Positions 21,201 to 32,020 of a DNA stretch of 64,000 bases are shown here, piece by piece. The position numbers were made by a program, and so were the translations under genes. Below the pieces are notes generated by a model that did no database searches, had not been told where the DNA came from, and saw nothing but the letters and a program-made list of their open reading frames with translations. The stretch comes from Megaustenia siamemsis. Its lineage: Eukaryota > Mollusca > Gastropoda > Stylommatophora > Ariophantidae. The first letter of the stretch is position 1. Each line of letters starts with the position of its first letter. The stretch is from NCBI GenBank assembly GCA_032433765.1, contig JAVIAB010000102.1:7067007-7131006 (forward strand), in the 5' to 3' direction.

Positions 21201-22718
21201 GACGCTGTAAGATAATGGAGGAAGGAGCAACTAGTTATCTCTTCTCTCGACGCTGTAAGATAATGGAGGAAGGAGCAACTAGTTATCTCTTCTCTCGACG
21301 CTGTAAGATAATGGAGGAAGGAGCGACTAGCTATCTCTTCTCTCGACGCTATAAGATAATGGAGGAAGGAGCAACTAGTTATCTCTTCTCTCGACGCTGT
21401 AAGATAATGGAGGAAGGAGCAACTAGTTATCTTTTGTCTCGACGCTGTAAGATAATGGAGGAAGGAGCAACTATTTATCTCTTCTCTCGACGCTGTAAGA
21501 TAATGGAGGAAGGAGCAACTAATTATCTCTTCTCTCGACGCTGTAAGATAATGGAGGAAGGAGCAACTAATTATCTCTTCTCTCGACGCTGTAAGATAAT
21601 GGAGGAAGGAGCAACTAATTATCTCTTCTATCGACGCTGTAAGATAATGGAGGAAGGAGCAACTAGTTATCTCTTCTATCGACGCTGTAAGATAATGGAG
21701 GAAGGAGCAACTAGTTATCTCTTCTCTCGACGCTGTAAGATAATGGAGGAAGGAGCAACTAGTTATCTCATCTCTCGACGCTATAAGATAATGGAGGAAG
21801 GAGCGACTAGTTATCTCTTCTCTCGACGCTGTAAGATAATGGAGGAAGGAGCAACTAATTATCTCTTCTCTCGACGCTGTAAGATAATGGAGGAAGGAGC
21901 AACTAATTATCTCTTCTCTCGACGCTGTAAGATAATGGAGGAAGGAGCAACTAATTATCTCTTCTCTCGACGCTGTAAGATAATGGAGGAAGGAGCAACT
22001 AATTATCTCTTCTATCGACGCTGACAGATAATGGAGGAAGGAGCAACTAGTTATCTCTTCTATCGACGCTGTAAGATAATGGAGGAAGGAGCAACTAGTT
22101 ATCTCTTCTCTCGACGCTGTAAGATAATGGAGGAAGGAGCAACTAGTTATCTCTTCTCTCGACGCTATAAGATAATGGAGGAAGGAGCGACTAGTTATCT
22201 CTTCTCTCGACGCTGTAAGATAATGGAGGAAGGAGCAACTAGTTATCTCTTCTCTCGACGCTATAAGATAATGGAGGAAGGAGCAACTAATTATCTCTTC
22301 TCTCGACGCTCTATGATAATGGAGGAAGGAGCAACTAATTATCTCTTCTCTCGACGCTGTAAGATAATGGAGGAAGGAGCAACTAATTATCTCTTCTCTC
22401 GACGCTGTAAGATAATGGAGGAAGGAGCAACTAATTATCTCTTCTATCGACGCTGTAAGATAATGGAGGAAGGAGCAACTAGTTATCTCTTCTATCGACG
22501 CTGTAAGATAATGGAGGAAGGAGCAACTAGTTATCTCTTCTCTCGACGCTGTAAGATAATGGAGGAAGGAGCAACTAGTTATCTCTTCTCTCGACGCTAT
22601 AAGATAATGGAGGAAGGAGCAACTAATTATCTCTTCTCTCGACGCTCTATGATAATGGAGGAAGGAGCAACTAGTTATCTCTTCTCTCGACGCTCTATGA
22701 TAATGGAGGAAGGAGCGA
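18209..22718. repeat. 48-bp minisatellite, about 94 units
   Basis: Unit of 48 bp containing GGAGGAAGGAGCAACTAGTT and CTCTTCTCTCGACGCTGTAAG. Variants are few: TGT or TAT, AGT or AAT, GCA or GCG, CTC or CTT, with sub-blocks sharing variants. A non-repeat spacer at about 20177-20225 copies the left flank (18170-18208). Both strands stay open for more than 550 codons because the period is divisible by three. Confidence 0.97.
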
Positions 22719-23187
22719 CAAGGAAAAGAAATTTTAAAAATAAAAACACGCAGTAGAGATTTCTGGGAAATTCGTACAAAAGAATTATTAATCTCGTTTT
22801 ATCGGTAATGGGGAAAGACCTTTCATCTCTCGCTGCCTGATTTAATATCTTGAGCATCGTTTCATGTTTGTCAGTTTCAGATGACACTTCAGCAAGTTGT
22901 GGGGGTGTTCATGTGTCTTTTTTCAGACTTCTCTTCAAGGAGGAATTCAGTAAATTTGAAGTGTTCCAGTCCTGGCAGTCAAAGTTGCATGGATCGTTAG
23001 TCAAAGGCTGTCTATTTATTTCTAAATCAATGATTTTCAAATTATATTTTTGGGGATCGCCACAATGGTTATATAAAACACAGACAGCTTCCATCTGAAC
23101 ACTCTTGTTTAGCGTGGGATGCCGGGGGCTGGCGATACTGTATCTAACACGCTGCTTTAAACAAAATATATATATATGCAGTAGAGT
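22719..23187. other. Unassigned sequence
   Basis: No gene or dispersed repeat was recognised. Short open frames up to 82 codons on both strands show no domain. A short (TA)n run lies at 23167-23178. Confidence 0.4.
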
Positions 23188-23917
23188 CTGAGCCGCGATA
23201 GCTCAGTGGTTTTTGAACTGGACTACAAAGGGCAAGAGGTAGGGTTCGATCCCAACCGACGGCTTCTGGTTCACCCAGCCTTAAATAGGTACCAGATTTT
23301 TTTCTGGGAAAGTAAAGCTGAACGGGCGTAATAATAATAATAATAATCATCATCATCATCAAGTACGGACCTACTGGCGTAGGTGATCATGTCTCTCCAC
23401 AACTTGCGATCTCGGCAGCTATTTATCATTTCTGTTGTTGACCTTCTGCCAAGCCATTCTCTTAAGCTGTCTGTTATTTTTTCTCTTTGTTTCCCTCTAT
23501 CTCTTCGTCCCTCAATTTTTCCATTTGTTACAATATATTCCAGTTGTTCTCTTCTCATGACATGGCCAAAAAAATAATGATTGTTTCTTCTTAATATTCG
23601 AAATTAGCTCTCTTTTTGCTTTGACCTCTCTCAGAACATCTTCATTACTCTTCTTGCTGTCCATGGTACTCTCAACATTCTTCTGTAAAGCCACATTTCT
23701 ACAGACTCCAGCGATTTTCTTGTCTGTTGTCCTATTGTCCATGATTCGCATCCATATGTTAAGACTGGCTCTACATAACATTTAAGAACTCTTTTACGGG
23801 CGTAATACTGACCACATTACCCCAAAATCATGTGCCGAAGGTCTGTAAAATTTATGGTCACTAACACCATATTCCCTATACGCCACTTGGCGTGATGGGG
23901 GCTCTTTGCTTTTTTTT
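23188..23917 (+). mobile_element. S1 SINE split by an RTE-A insertion
   Basis: The left part (23188-23333) has the A box (TAGCTCAGTGG) and perfect B box (GGTTCGATCCC). The right part (23796-23917) continues the core to the ACGCCACTTGGCGT hairpin. The two parts join without loss, apart from the duplicated ACGGGCGTAATA. Confidence 0.93.
23334..23795 (-). mobile_element. RTE-A tail inserted in S1, with target-site duplication
   Basis: A 462-bp 5'-truncated copy. The minus strand encodes reverse transcriptase C-terminal motifs: RRQLEY-like region (RREQLEYIVTNGKIEGR), RDRGKQREKI, RREWLGRR-like region (DSLREWLGRRSTTEM), with frameshifts near 23560. Its 3' end is (GAT)n then (TATTAT). ACGGGCGTAATA occurs at 23322-23333 and 23796-23807 as a 12-bp target-site duplication. 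Confidence 0.93.
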
Positions 23918-24104
23918 AAAATTACCATTCATCAGGCTACGCTGTATCCGAGAGCGGATTATCAAGGAGACTTTCGTCAAAAACTTAAAAATAAAAAAAA
24001 AGATTAAAAAAAAAAATTAAAAATTCCTGAATTTTAAACGAAATGTATCAAACTGAAGCAAAACTTTGTGCTCACGTCTGATCAAAGATGTCTTTATTTT
24101 CATA
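23918..24104. other. Unassigned A-rich sequence
   Basis: Contains A runs around 23985-24025 and no recognised gene. It leads into the 30-bp array. Confidence 0.4.
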
Positions 24105-25340
24105 AAATGAAGTTGTGAAGTCAGTGATGTGTTCAATGACATGTGAAGTCAGTGATGTGGCCAATGACATGTGAAGTCAGTGATGCGGTCAATGACATGT
24201 GAAGTCAGTGATGTGACCACTCACATGTGAAGTCAGTGATGTAGCCAATCACATGTGAAGTCAGTGATGTGGCCAATCACATGTGAAGTCAGTGATGTGG
24301 TCAATCACATGTGAAGTCAGTGATGTGAACAATGACTTGTGAAGTCAGTGATGTGGACAATGACATGTGAAGTCAGTGATGTGGACAATGCCATGTGAAG
24401 TCAGTGATGCGGTCAATGACATGTGAAGTCAGTGATGTGTTCAATGACATGTGAAGTCAGTGATGTTGTCAATGACGTGTGAAGTCAGTGATGCGGTCAA
24501 TGACATGTGAAGTCAGTGATGTGACCACTCACATGTGAAGTCAGTGATGTAGCCAATCACATGTGAAGTCAGTGATGTGGCCAATGACATGTTAAGTCAG
24601 TGATGCGGTCAATGACATGTGAAGTCAGTGATGTGGCCAATGACATGTGAAGTCAGTGATGCGGTCAATGACATGTGAAGTCAGTGATGTGACCACTCAC
24701 ATGTGAAGTCAGTGATGTAGCCAATCACATGTGAAGTCAGTGATGTGGCCAATCACATGTGAAGTCAGTGATGTGGTCAATCACATGTGAAGTCAGTGAT
24801 GTGAACAATGACTTGTGAAGTCAGTGATGTGGTCAATGACATGTGAAGTCAGTGATGTGACCACTCACATGTGAAGTCAGTGATGTGGCCAATCACATGT
24901 GAAGTCAGTGATGTGAACAATGACATGTGAAGTCAGTGATGCGGTCAATGACATGTGAAGTCAGTGATGTGACCACTCACATGTGAAGTCAGTGATGTAG
25001 CCAATCACATGTGAAGTCAGTGATGTGGCCAATCACATGTGAAGTCAGTGATGTGGTCAATCACATGTGAAGTCAGTGATGTGAACAATGACTTGTGAAG
25101 TCAGTGATGTGGACAATGACATGTGAAGTCAGTGATGTGGACAATGCCATGTGAAGTCAGTGATGTGGACAATGACATGTGAAGACAGTTATGTGGTCAA
25201 TGGCATGTGAAGTCAGTGATGTGGCCAATCACATGTGAAGTCAGTGATGTGGACAATAACATGTGAAGTCAGTGATGTGGACAATGCCATGTGAAGTCAG
25301 TGATGTGGACAATGCCATGTGAAGTCAGTCATGCGGCAAC
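24105..25340. repeat. 30-bp minisatellite, about 41 units, with repeated blocks
   Basis: Unit of 30 bp containing TGTGAAGTCAGTGATGTGG. A fixed order of variant units (GACCACTCAC, then AGCCAATCAC, GGCCAATCAC, GGTCAATCAC, GAACAATGAC) starts at 24214, 24691 and 24971. This shows block duplications of several units. Confidence 0.95.
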
Positions 25341-25445
25341 AATATGTTTCTTACATACTCGTATGCATGTACATTGAAATGCAATAGTGCACGTGATAGC
25401 ACATGAGCTCACGTGACGTGTTTGCAGTGGCGAGATGTTTCTGGA

Positions 25446-25535
25446 TTAACTTTTTCCGTACGTTTTACCGCACAATGCGTCACTTTCATTTTGATTAGTG
25501 TAAACTGTCATCAAACTATATTCTTATTATATCTA
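25446..25535 (+). mobile_element. Possible piggyBac-like MITE end (copy B)
   Basis: TTAACTTTTTCCGTACGTTT, then TTTTGATTAGTGTAAACTG and CATCAAACTATATTCTT. It matches 17205-17335 with an internal gap and abuts the RTE-A copy. Confidence 0.35.
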
Positions 25536-25539
25536 TATT

Positions 25540-25800
25540 CTTTGACCTTCTACCAAGCCATTTTCTTAAGTTGTCTGGTATCTTTTCTCTTTGCTTCCCT
25601 CTATCTCTTCGTCCCTCAATTTTCCAGTTGTTACAATATATTCCAGCTGTTCTCTTCTCATTACATGGCCAAAAATGATGATTGTTTCTTCCTAATATTG
25701 GAAATTAGCTCTCTTTTTGCTTTGGCCTCTTTCAGAACGTTGTCATTAATCTTCTTAGCTGTCCATGGTATTCTCAACATTCTTCTGTGAAATAATCTTT
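25540..25800 (-). mobile_element. RTE-A tail without its 3' end
   Basis: Minus strand gives the RTE-A segment from the WTAKKINDNVLKEAKAK-like region through FGHVMRREQLEY to the KREKIPDNLRKW region. The last part of the ORF and the microsatellite tail are missing at the 25540 side. Confidence 0.8.
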
Positions 25801-25917
25801 TCTGGAAGTACTGAACACCAAAGAGGAGTAGTTATCAACTTCGATGCAGAAAGAGCAAGAACAGTGAAAGGCTTTTACCCAATAGCAGTGGAGGCATGTC
25901 TAAAAGAAAAACAATGA
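25801..25917 (+). pseudogene. Short coding fragment of unknown origin
   Basis: A 38-codon stretch without ATG reads SGSTEHQRGVVINFDAERA, then KGFYPIAVEACLKEKQ and a stop. The composition looks protein-like, unlike the surrounding repeats. It could be a retroelement ORF fragment or a relic exon. I cannot name a family. Confidence 0.3.
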
Positions 25918-26011
25918 AAACCTCAACACTTAATATGAACTATATAGATAAAGCAAAGACTTCGTAGTTCAATCAACAACGAGCTGGAGAAATTCCCGAA
26001 TCGGGTGTATC

Positions 26012-29000
26012 GGGAGAGTCAGAGAAACAAACGCTGAGAGAGAGACAGGCAGAGAAACAAACGCTGAGAGAGAGACAGGCAGAGAAACAAACGCTAAGAG
26101 AGAGACAGGCAGAGAAACAAACGCTGAGAGAGAGACAGGCAGAGAAACAAACGCTGAGAGAGAGACAGGCAGAGAAACAAACGCTGAGAGAGAGACAGCA
26201 GAGAAACAACGCTGAGAGAGAGAGAGAGTCAGAGAAACAAATGCTGAGAGAGAGAGAGAGAGAGAGAGAGTCAGAGAAACAAATGCTGAGAGAGAGAGAG
26301 AGAGTCAGAGAAACAAATGCTGAGAGAGAGAGAGTCAGAGAAACAAATGCTGAGAGAGAGAGAGAGTCAGAGAAACAAATGCTGAGAGAGAGAGAGTCAG
26401 AGAAACAAATGCTGAGAGAGAGAGAGAGAGAGAGAGAGTCAGAGAAAAAATGCTGAGAGAGAGAGAGAGAGTCAGAGAAACAAATGCTGAGAGAGAGAGA
26501 GAGTCAGAGAAACAATGCTGAGAGAGAGAGAGAGTCAGAGAAACAAATGCTGAGAGAGAGAGAGAGAGAGTCAGAGTCAGAGAAACAAATGCTGAGAGAG
26601 AGAGAGAGAGTCAGAGAAACAAACGCTGAGAGAGAGGGAGAGAGAGAGAGTCAGAGAAACAAATGCTTAGAGAGAGAGAGAGAGTCATAGAAACAAATGC
26701 TGAGAGAGAGAGAGAGAGAGAGTCAGAGAAACAAATGCTGAGAAAGAGAGAGAGAGAGTCAGAGAAACAAACGCTGAGAGAGAGAGAGAGAGAGAGTCAG
26801 AGAAACAAATGCTGAGAGAGAGAGTCAGAGAAACAAATGCTGAGAGAGAGAGAGTCAGAGAAACAAATGCTGAGAGAGAGAGAGAGAGTCAGAGAAACAA
26901 ATGCTGAGAGAGAGAGAGAGAGAGTCAGAGAAACAAATGCTGAGAGAGAGAGAGAGAGAGAGAGAGTCAGAGAAACAAATGCTGAGAGAGAGAGAGAGTC
27001 AGAGAAACAAATGCTGAGAGAGAAAGAGTCAGAGAAACAAACGCTGAGAGAGAGAGAGAGAGTCAGAGAAACAAATGCTGAGAGAGAGAGAGAGAGTCAG
27101 AGAAACAAATGCTGAGAGAGAGAGAGTCAGAGAAACAAATGCTGAGAAAGAGAGAGAGAGTCAGAGAAACAAATACTGTGAGAGAGAGAGTCAGAGAAAC
27201 AAATGCTGAGAGAGAGAGAGTCAGAGAAACAAACGCTGAGAGAGAGAGAGAGTCAGAGAAACAAATGCTGAGAGAGAGAGAGAGACAGAGAAACAAATGC
27301 TGAGAAAGAGAGAAAGAGAGAATTAGAGAAACAAATGCTGAGAGAGAGAGAGAGAGAGAGAGTCAGAGAAACAAACGCTGAGAAAGAGAGAAAGAGAGAA
27401 TTAGAGAAACAAACACCGAGAGAGACAGTCAGAGAAACAAACGCTGAGAGAGAGAGAAAGAGAGAATCAGAGAAACAAACACTGAGAGAGACAGTCAGAG
27501 AAACAAACGCTGAGAGAGAGACAGGCAGAGAAACAAACACTGAGAGAGACAGTCAGAGAAACAAACGCTGAGAGAGAGAGAAAGAGAGAATCAGAGAAAC
27601 AAACACTGAGAGAGACAGTCAGAGAAACAAACGCTGAGAGAGAGAGAGACAGGCAGAGAAACAAACGCTGAGAGGGAGAGACAGACGAGAAACAGAGAGA
27701 GATGCAGAGAAACAGACGCTGAGAGAGATTGACAGAGAAACAGAGAGAGAGAGAGAGAGATGCAGAGAAACAAACGCTGAGAGAGAGAGAGATGCAGAGA
27801 AACAAACGCTGAGAGAGAGAGAGAGAGAGAGACAGAGAAACAAACGCTGAGAGAGAGAGAGAGAGTCAGAGAAACAAATGCTGAGAGAGAGAGAGAGAGT
27901 CAGAGAAACAAATGCTGAGAGAGAGAGAGAGTCAGAGAAACAAATGCTGAGAGAGAGAGAGAGAGTCAGAGAAACAAATGCTGAGAGAGAGAGAGAGTCA
28001 GAGAAACAAATGCTGAGAGAGAGAGAGTCAGAGAAACAAATGCTGAGAGAGAGAGTCAGAGAAACAAACGCTGAGAGAGAGAGAGTCAGAGAAACAAATG
28101 CTGAGAGAGAGAGTCAGAGAAACAAATGCTGAGAAAGAGAGAGAGAGAGTCAGAGAAACAAACGCTGAGAGAGAGAGAGAGAGAGAGTCAGAGAAACAAA
28201 TGCTGAGAGAGAGTGAGAGTCAGAGAAACAAATGCTGAGAGAGAGAGTAAGAGAAACAAATGCTGAGAGAGAGAGAGTCAGAGAAACAATGCTGAGAGAG
28301 AGAGAGTCAGAGAAACAAATGCTGAGAGAGAGAGTCAGAGAAACAAATGCTGAGAAAGAGAGAGAGAGAGACAGGCAGAGAAACAAATGCTGAGAGAGAG
28401 AGAGAGTCAGAGAAACAAATGCTGACAGAGAGAGAGTCAGAGAAACAAATGCTGAGAGAGAGAGCGTCAGAGAAACAAATGCTGAGAGAGAGAGAGAGAG
28501 TCAGAGAAACAAATGCTGAGAGAGAGAGAGAGTCATAGAAACAAATGCTGAGAGAGAGAGAGAGAGAGAGTCAGAGAAACAAACACTGAGAGAGAGAGTC
28601 AGAGAAACAAATGCTGAGAGAGAGAGAGTCAGAGAAACAAATGCTGAGAGAGAGAGAGAGTCAGAGAAACAAATGCTGAGAAAGAGAGAGAGAGAGTCAG
28701 AGAAACAAATGCTGAGAGAGAGAGAGTGAGTCAGAGAAACAAATGCTGAGAGAGAGAGAGTCAGAGAAAACAAATGCTGAGAAAGAGAGAGAGAGAGTCA
28801 GAGAAACAAATGCTGAGAGAGAGAGAGAGAGTCAGAGAAACAAATGCTGAGAGAGAGAGAGAGTCAGAGAAACAAACGCTGAGAGAGAGAGAGAGTCAGA
28901 GAAACAAATGCTGAGAGAGAGAGAGAGAGTCAGAGAAACAAATGCTGAGAGAGAGAGAGAGTCAGAGAAACAAATGCTGAGAGAGAGAGAGTCAGAGAAA

Positions 29001-29611
29001 CAAACGGTGAGAAAGAGAGAAAGAGAGAATCAGAGAAACAAACACTGAGAGAGACAGTCAGAGAAACAAACGCTGAGAGAGAGAGAAAGAGAGAATCAGA
29101 GAAACAAACACTGAGAGAGACAGTCAGAGAAACAAACGCTGAGAGAGAGACAGGCAGAGAAACAAACACTGAGAGAGACAGTCAGAGAAACAAACGCTGA
29201 GAGAGAGAGAAAGAGAGAATCAGAGAAACAAACACTGAGAGAGACAGTCAGAGAAACAAACGCTGAGAGAGAGACAGGCAGAGATACAAACGCTGAGAGG
29301 GAGAGACAGACGAGAAACAGAAAGAGATGCAGAGAAACAGACGCTGAGAGAGATTGACAGAGAAACAGACAGAGAGAGAGAGAGAGAGAGATGCAGAGAA
29401 ACAAACGCTGAGAGAGAAAGAGAGAGAGACAGAGAAACAAACGCTGAGAGAGAGAGAGAGAGAGTCAGAGAAACAAACGCTGAGAGAGAGAGAGAGAGTC
29501 AGAGAAACAAACGCTGAGAGAGAGATAGAGTCAGAGAAACAAAAGCTGAGAGAGAGAGAGAGAGTCAGAGAAACAAACGCTGAGAGAGAGAGAGTCAGAG
29601 AAACAAACGCT

Positions 29612-29643
<32 letters not shown>

Positions 29644-30742
29644 GAAACAAACGCTGAGAGAGAGAGAGAGTCAGAGAAACAAACGCTGAGAGAGAGAGAG
29701 TCAGAGAAACAAACGCTGAGAGATAGAGAGAGAGAGAGAGTCAGAGAAACAAACGCTGAGAGACAGTCAGAGAAACAAACGCTGAGAGAGAGAGAGAGTC
29801 AGAGAAACAAACGCTGAGAGAGAGAGAGAGTCAGAGAAACAAACGCTGAGAGAGAGAGAGTCAGAGAAACAAATGCTGAGAGAGAGAGAGTCAGAGAAAC
29901 AAATGCTGAGGGAGAGAGAGAGTCAGAGAAACAAATGCTGAGAGAGAGAGTCAGAGAAACAAATGCTGAGAAAGAGAGAGAGAGAGAGACAGGCAGAGAA
30001 ACAAATGCTGAGAGAGAGAGAGTCAGAGAAACAAATGCTGAGAGAGAGAGAGAGAGAGAGAGAGTCAGAGAAACAAATGCTGAGAGAGAGAGAGTCAGAG
30101 AAACAAATGCTGAGAGAGAGAGAGAGAGAGAGTCAGAGAAACAAATGCTGAGAGAGAGAGAGTCATAGAAACAAATGCTGAGAGAGAGAGAGAGTCAGAG
30201 AAATAAACACTGAGAGAGAGAGTCAGAGAAACAAATGCTGAGAGAGAGAGAGAGTCAGAGAAACAAATGCTGAGAGAGAGAGAGAGTCAGAGAAACAAAT
30301 GCTGAGAAAGAGAGAGAGAGAGAGAGTCAGAGAAACAAATGCTGAGAGAGAGAGAGAGTGAGTCAGAGAAACAAATGCTGAGAGAGAGAGAGAGTCAGAG
30401 AAACAAATGCTGAGAAAGAGAGAGAGAGAGAGTCAGAGAAACAAATGCTGAGAGAGAGAGAGAGAGTCAGAGAAACAAATGCTGAGAAAGAGAGAGAGAG
30501 AGAGTCAGAGAAACAAATGCTGAGAGAGAGAGAGTCAGAGAAACAAATGCTGAGAGAGAGAGAGAGTCAGAGAAACAAACGCTGAGAGAGAGAGAGAGAG
30601 AGTCAGAGAAACAAATGCTGAGAGAGAGAGTCAGAGAAACAAATGCTGAGAGAGAGAGAGTCAGAGAAACAAATGCTGAGAGAGAGAGAGAGAGTCAGAG
30701 AAACAAATGCTGAGAGAGAGAGAGAGAGAGTCAGAGAAACAA

Positions 30743-30785
<43 letters not shown>

Positions 30786-31983
30786 GAAACAAATGCTGAG
30801 AGAGAGAGAGAGTCAGAGAAACAAATGCTGAGAGAGAAAGAGTCAGAGAAACAAACGCTGAGAGAGAGAGAGAGAGAGTCAGAGAAACAAATGCTGAGAG
30901 AGAGAGAGAGAGAGAGTCAGAGAAACAAATGCTGAGAGAGAGAGAGTCAGAGAAACAAATGCTGAGAAAGAGAGAGAGAGTCAGAGAAACAAATACTGTG
31001 AGAGAGAGAGTCAGAGAAACAAATGCTGAGAGAGAGAGAGTCAGAGAAACAAACGCTGAGAGAGAGAGAGAGAGAGTCAGAGAAACAAATGCTGAGAGAG
31101 AGAGAGAGTCAGAGAAACAAATGCTGAGAGAGAGAGAGAGAGTCAGAGAAACAAATGCTGAGAGAGAGAGAGAGAGAGAGTCAGAGAAACAAACGCTGAG
31201 AAAGAGAGAAAGAGAGAATTAGAGAAACCAACACCGAGAGAGACAGTCAGAGAAACAAACGCTGAGAGAGAGAGAAAGAGAGAATCAGAGAAACAAACAC
31301 TGAGAGAGACAGTCAGAGAAACAAACGCTGAGAGAGAGAGACAGGCAGAGAAACAAACACTGAGAGAGACAGTCAGAGAAACAAACGCTGAGAGAGAGAG
31401 AAAGAGAGAATCAGAGAAACAAACACTGAGAGAGACAGTCAGAGAAACAAACGCTGAGAGAGAGAGACAGGCAGAGAAACAAACGCTGAGAGGGAGAGAC
31501 AGACGAGAAACAGAGAGAGATGCAGAGAAACAGACGCTGAGAGAGATTGACAGAGAAACAGAGAGAGAGAGAGAGAGATGCAGAGAAACAAACGCTGAGA
31601 GAGAGAGAGATGCAGAGAAACAAACGCTGAGAGAGAGAGAGAGAGAGAGACAGAGAAACAAACGCTGAGAGAGAGAGAGAGAGTCAGAGAAACAAATGCT
31701 GAGAGAGAGAGAGAGAGTCAGAGAAAACAAATGCTGAGAGAGAGAGAGAGTCAGAGAAACAAATGCTGAGAGAGAGAGAGAGAGTCAGAGAAACAAATGC
31801 TGAGAGAGAGAGAGAGTCAGAGAAACAAATGCTGAGAGAGAGAGAGTCAGAGAAACAAATGCTGAGAGAGAGAGTCAGAGAAACAAACGCTGAGAGAGAG
31901 AGAGTCAGAGAAACAAATGCTGAGAGAGAGAGTCAGAGAAAACAAATGCTGAGAAAGAGAGAGAGAGAGTCAGAGAAACAAAC

Positions 31984-32020
<37 letters not shown>

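Noticed and set aside
18505..22756. Long open frames (up to 562 codons) on both strands in the 48-bp array
   Set aside because: The period is 16 codons, so absence of a stop in one unit keeps all units open in that frame on either strand. No promoter, splice or domain evidence; changes are not biased toward synonymous.
24105..25340. CRISPR-like array (30-bp repeat)
   Set aside because: The whole unit is conserved and there are no unique spacers; the context is eukaryotic with no cas genes.
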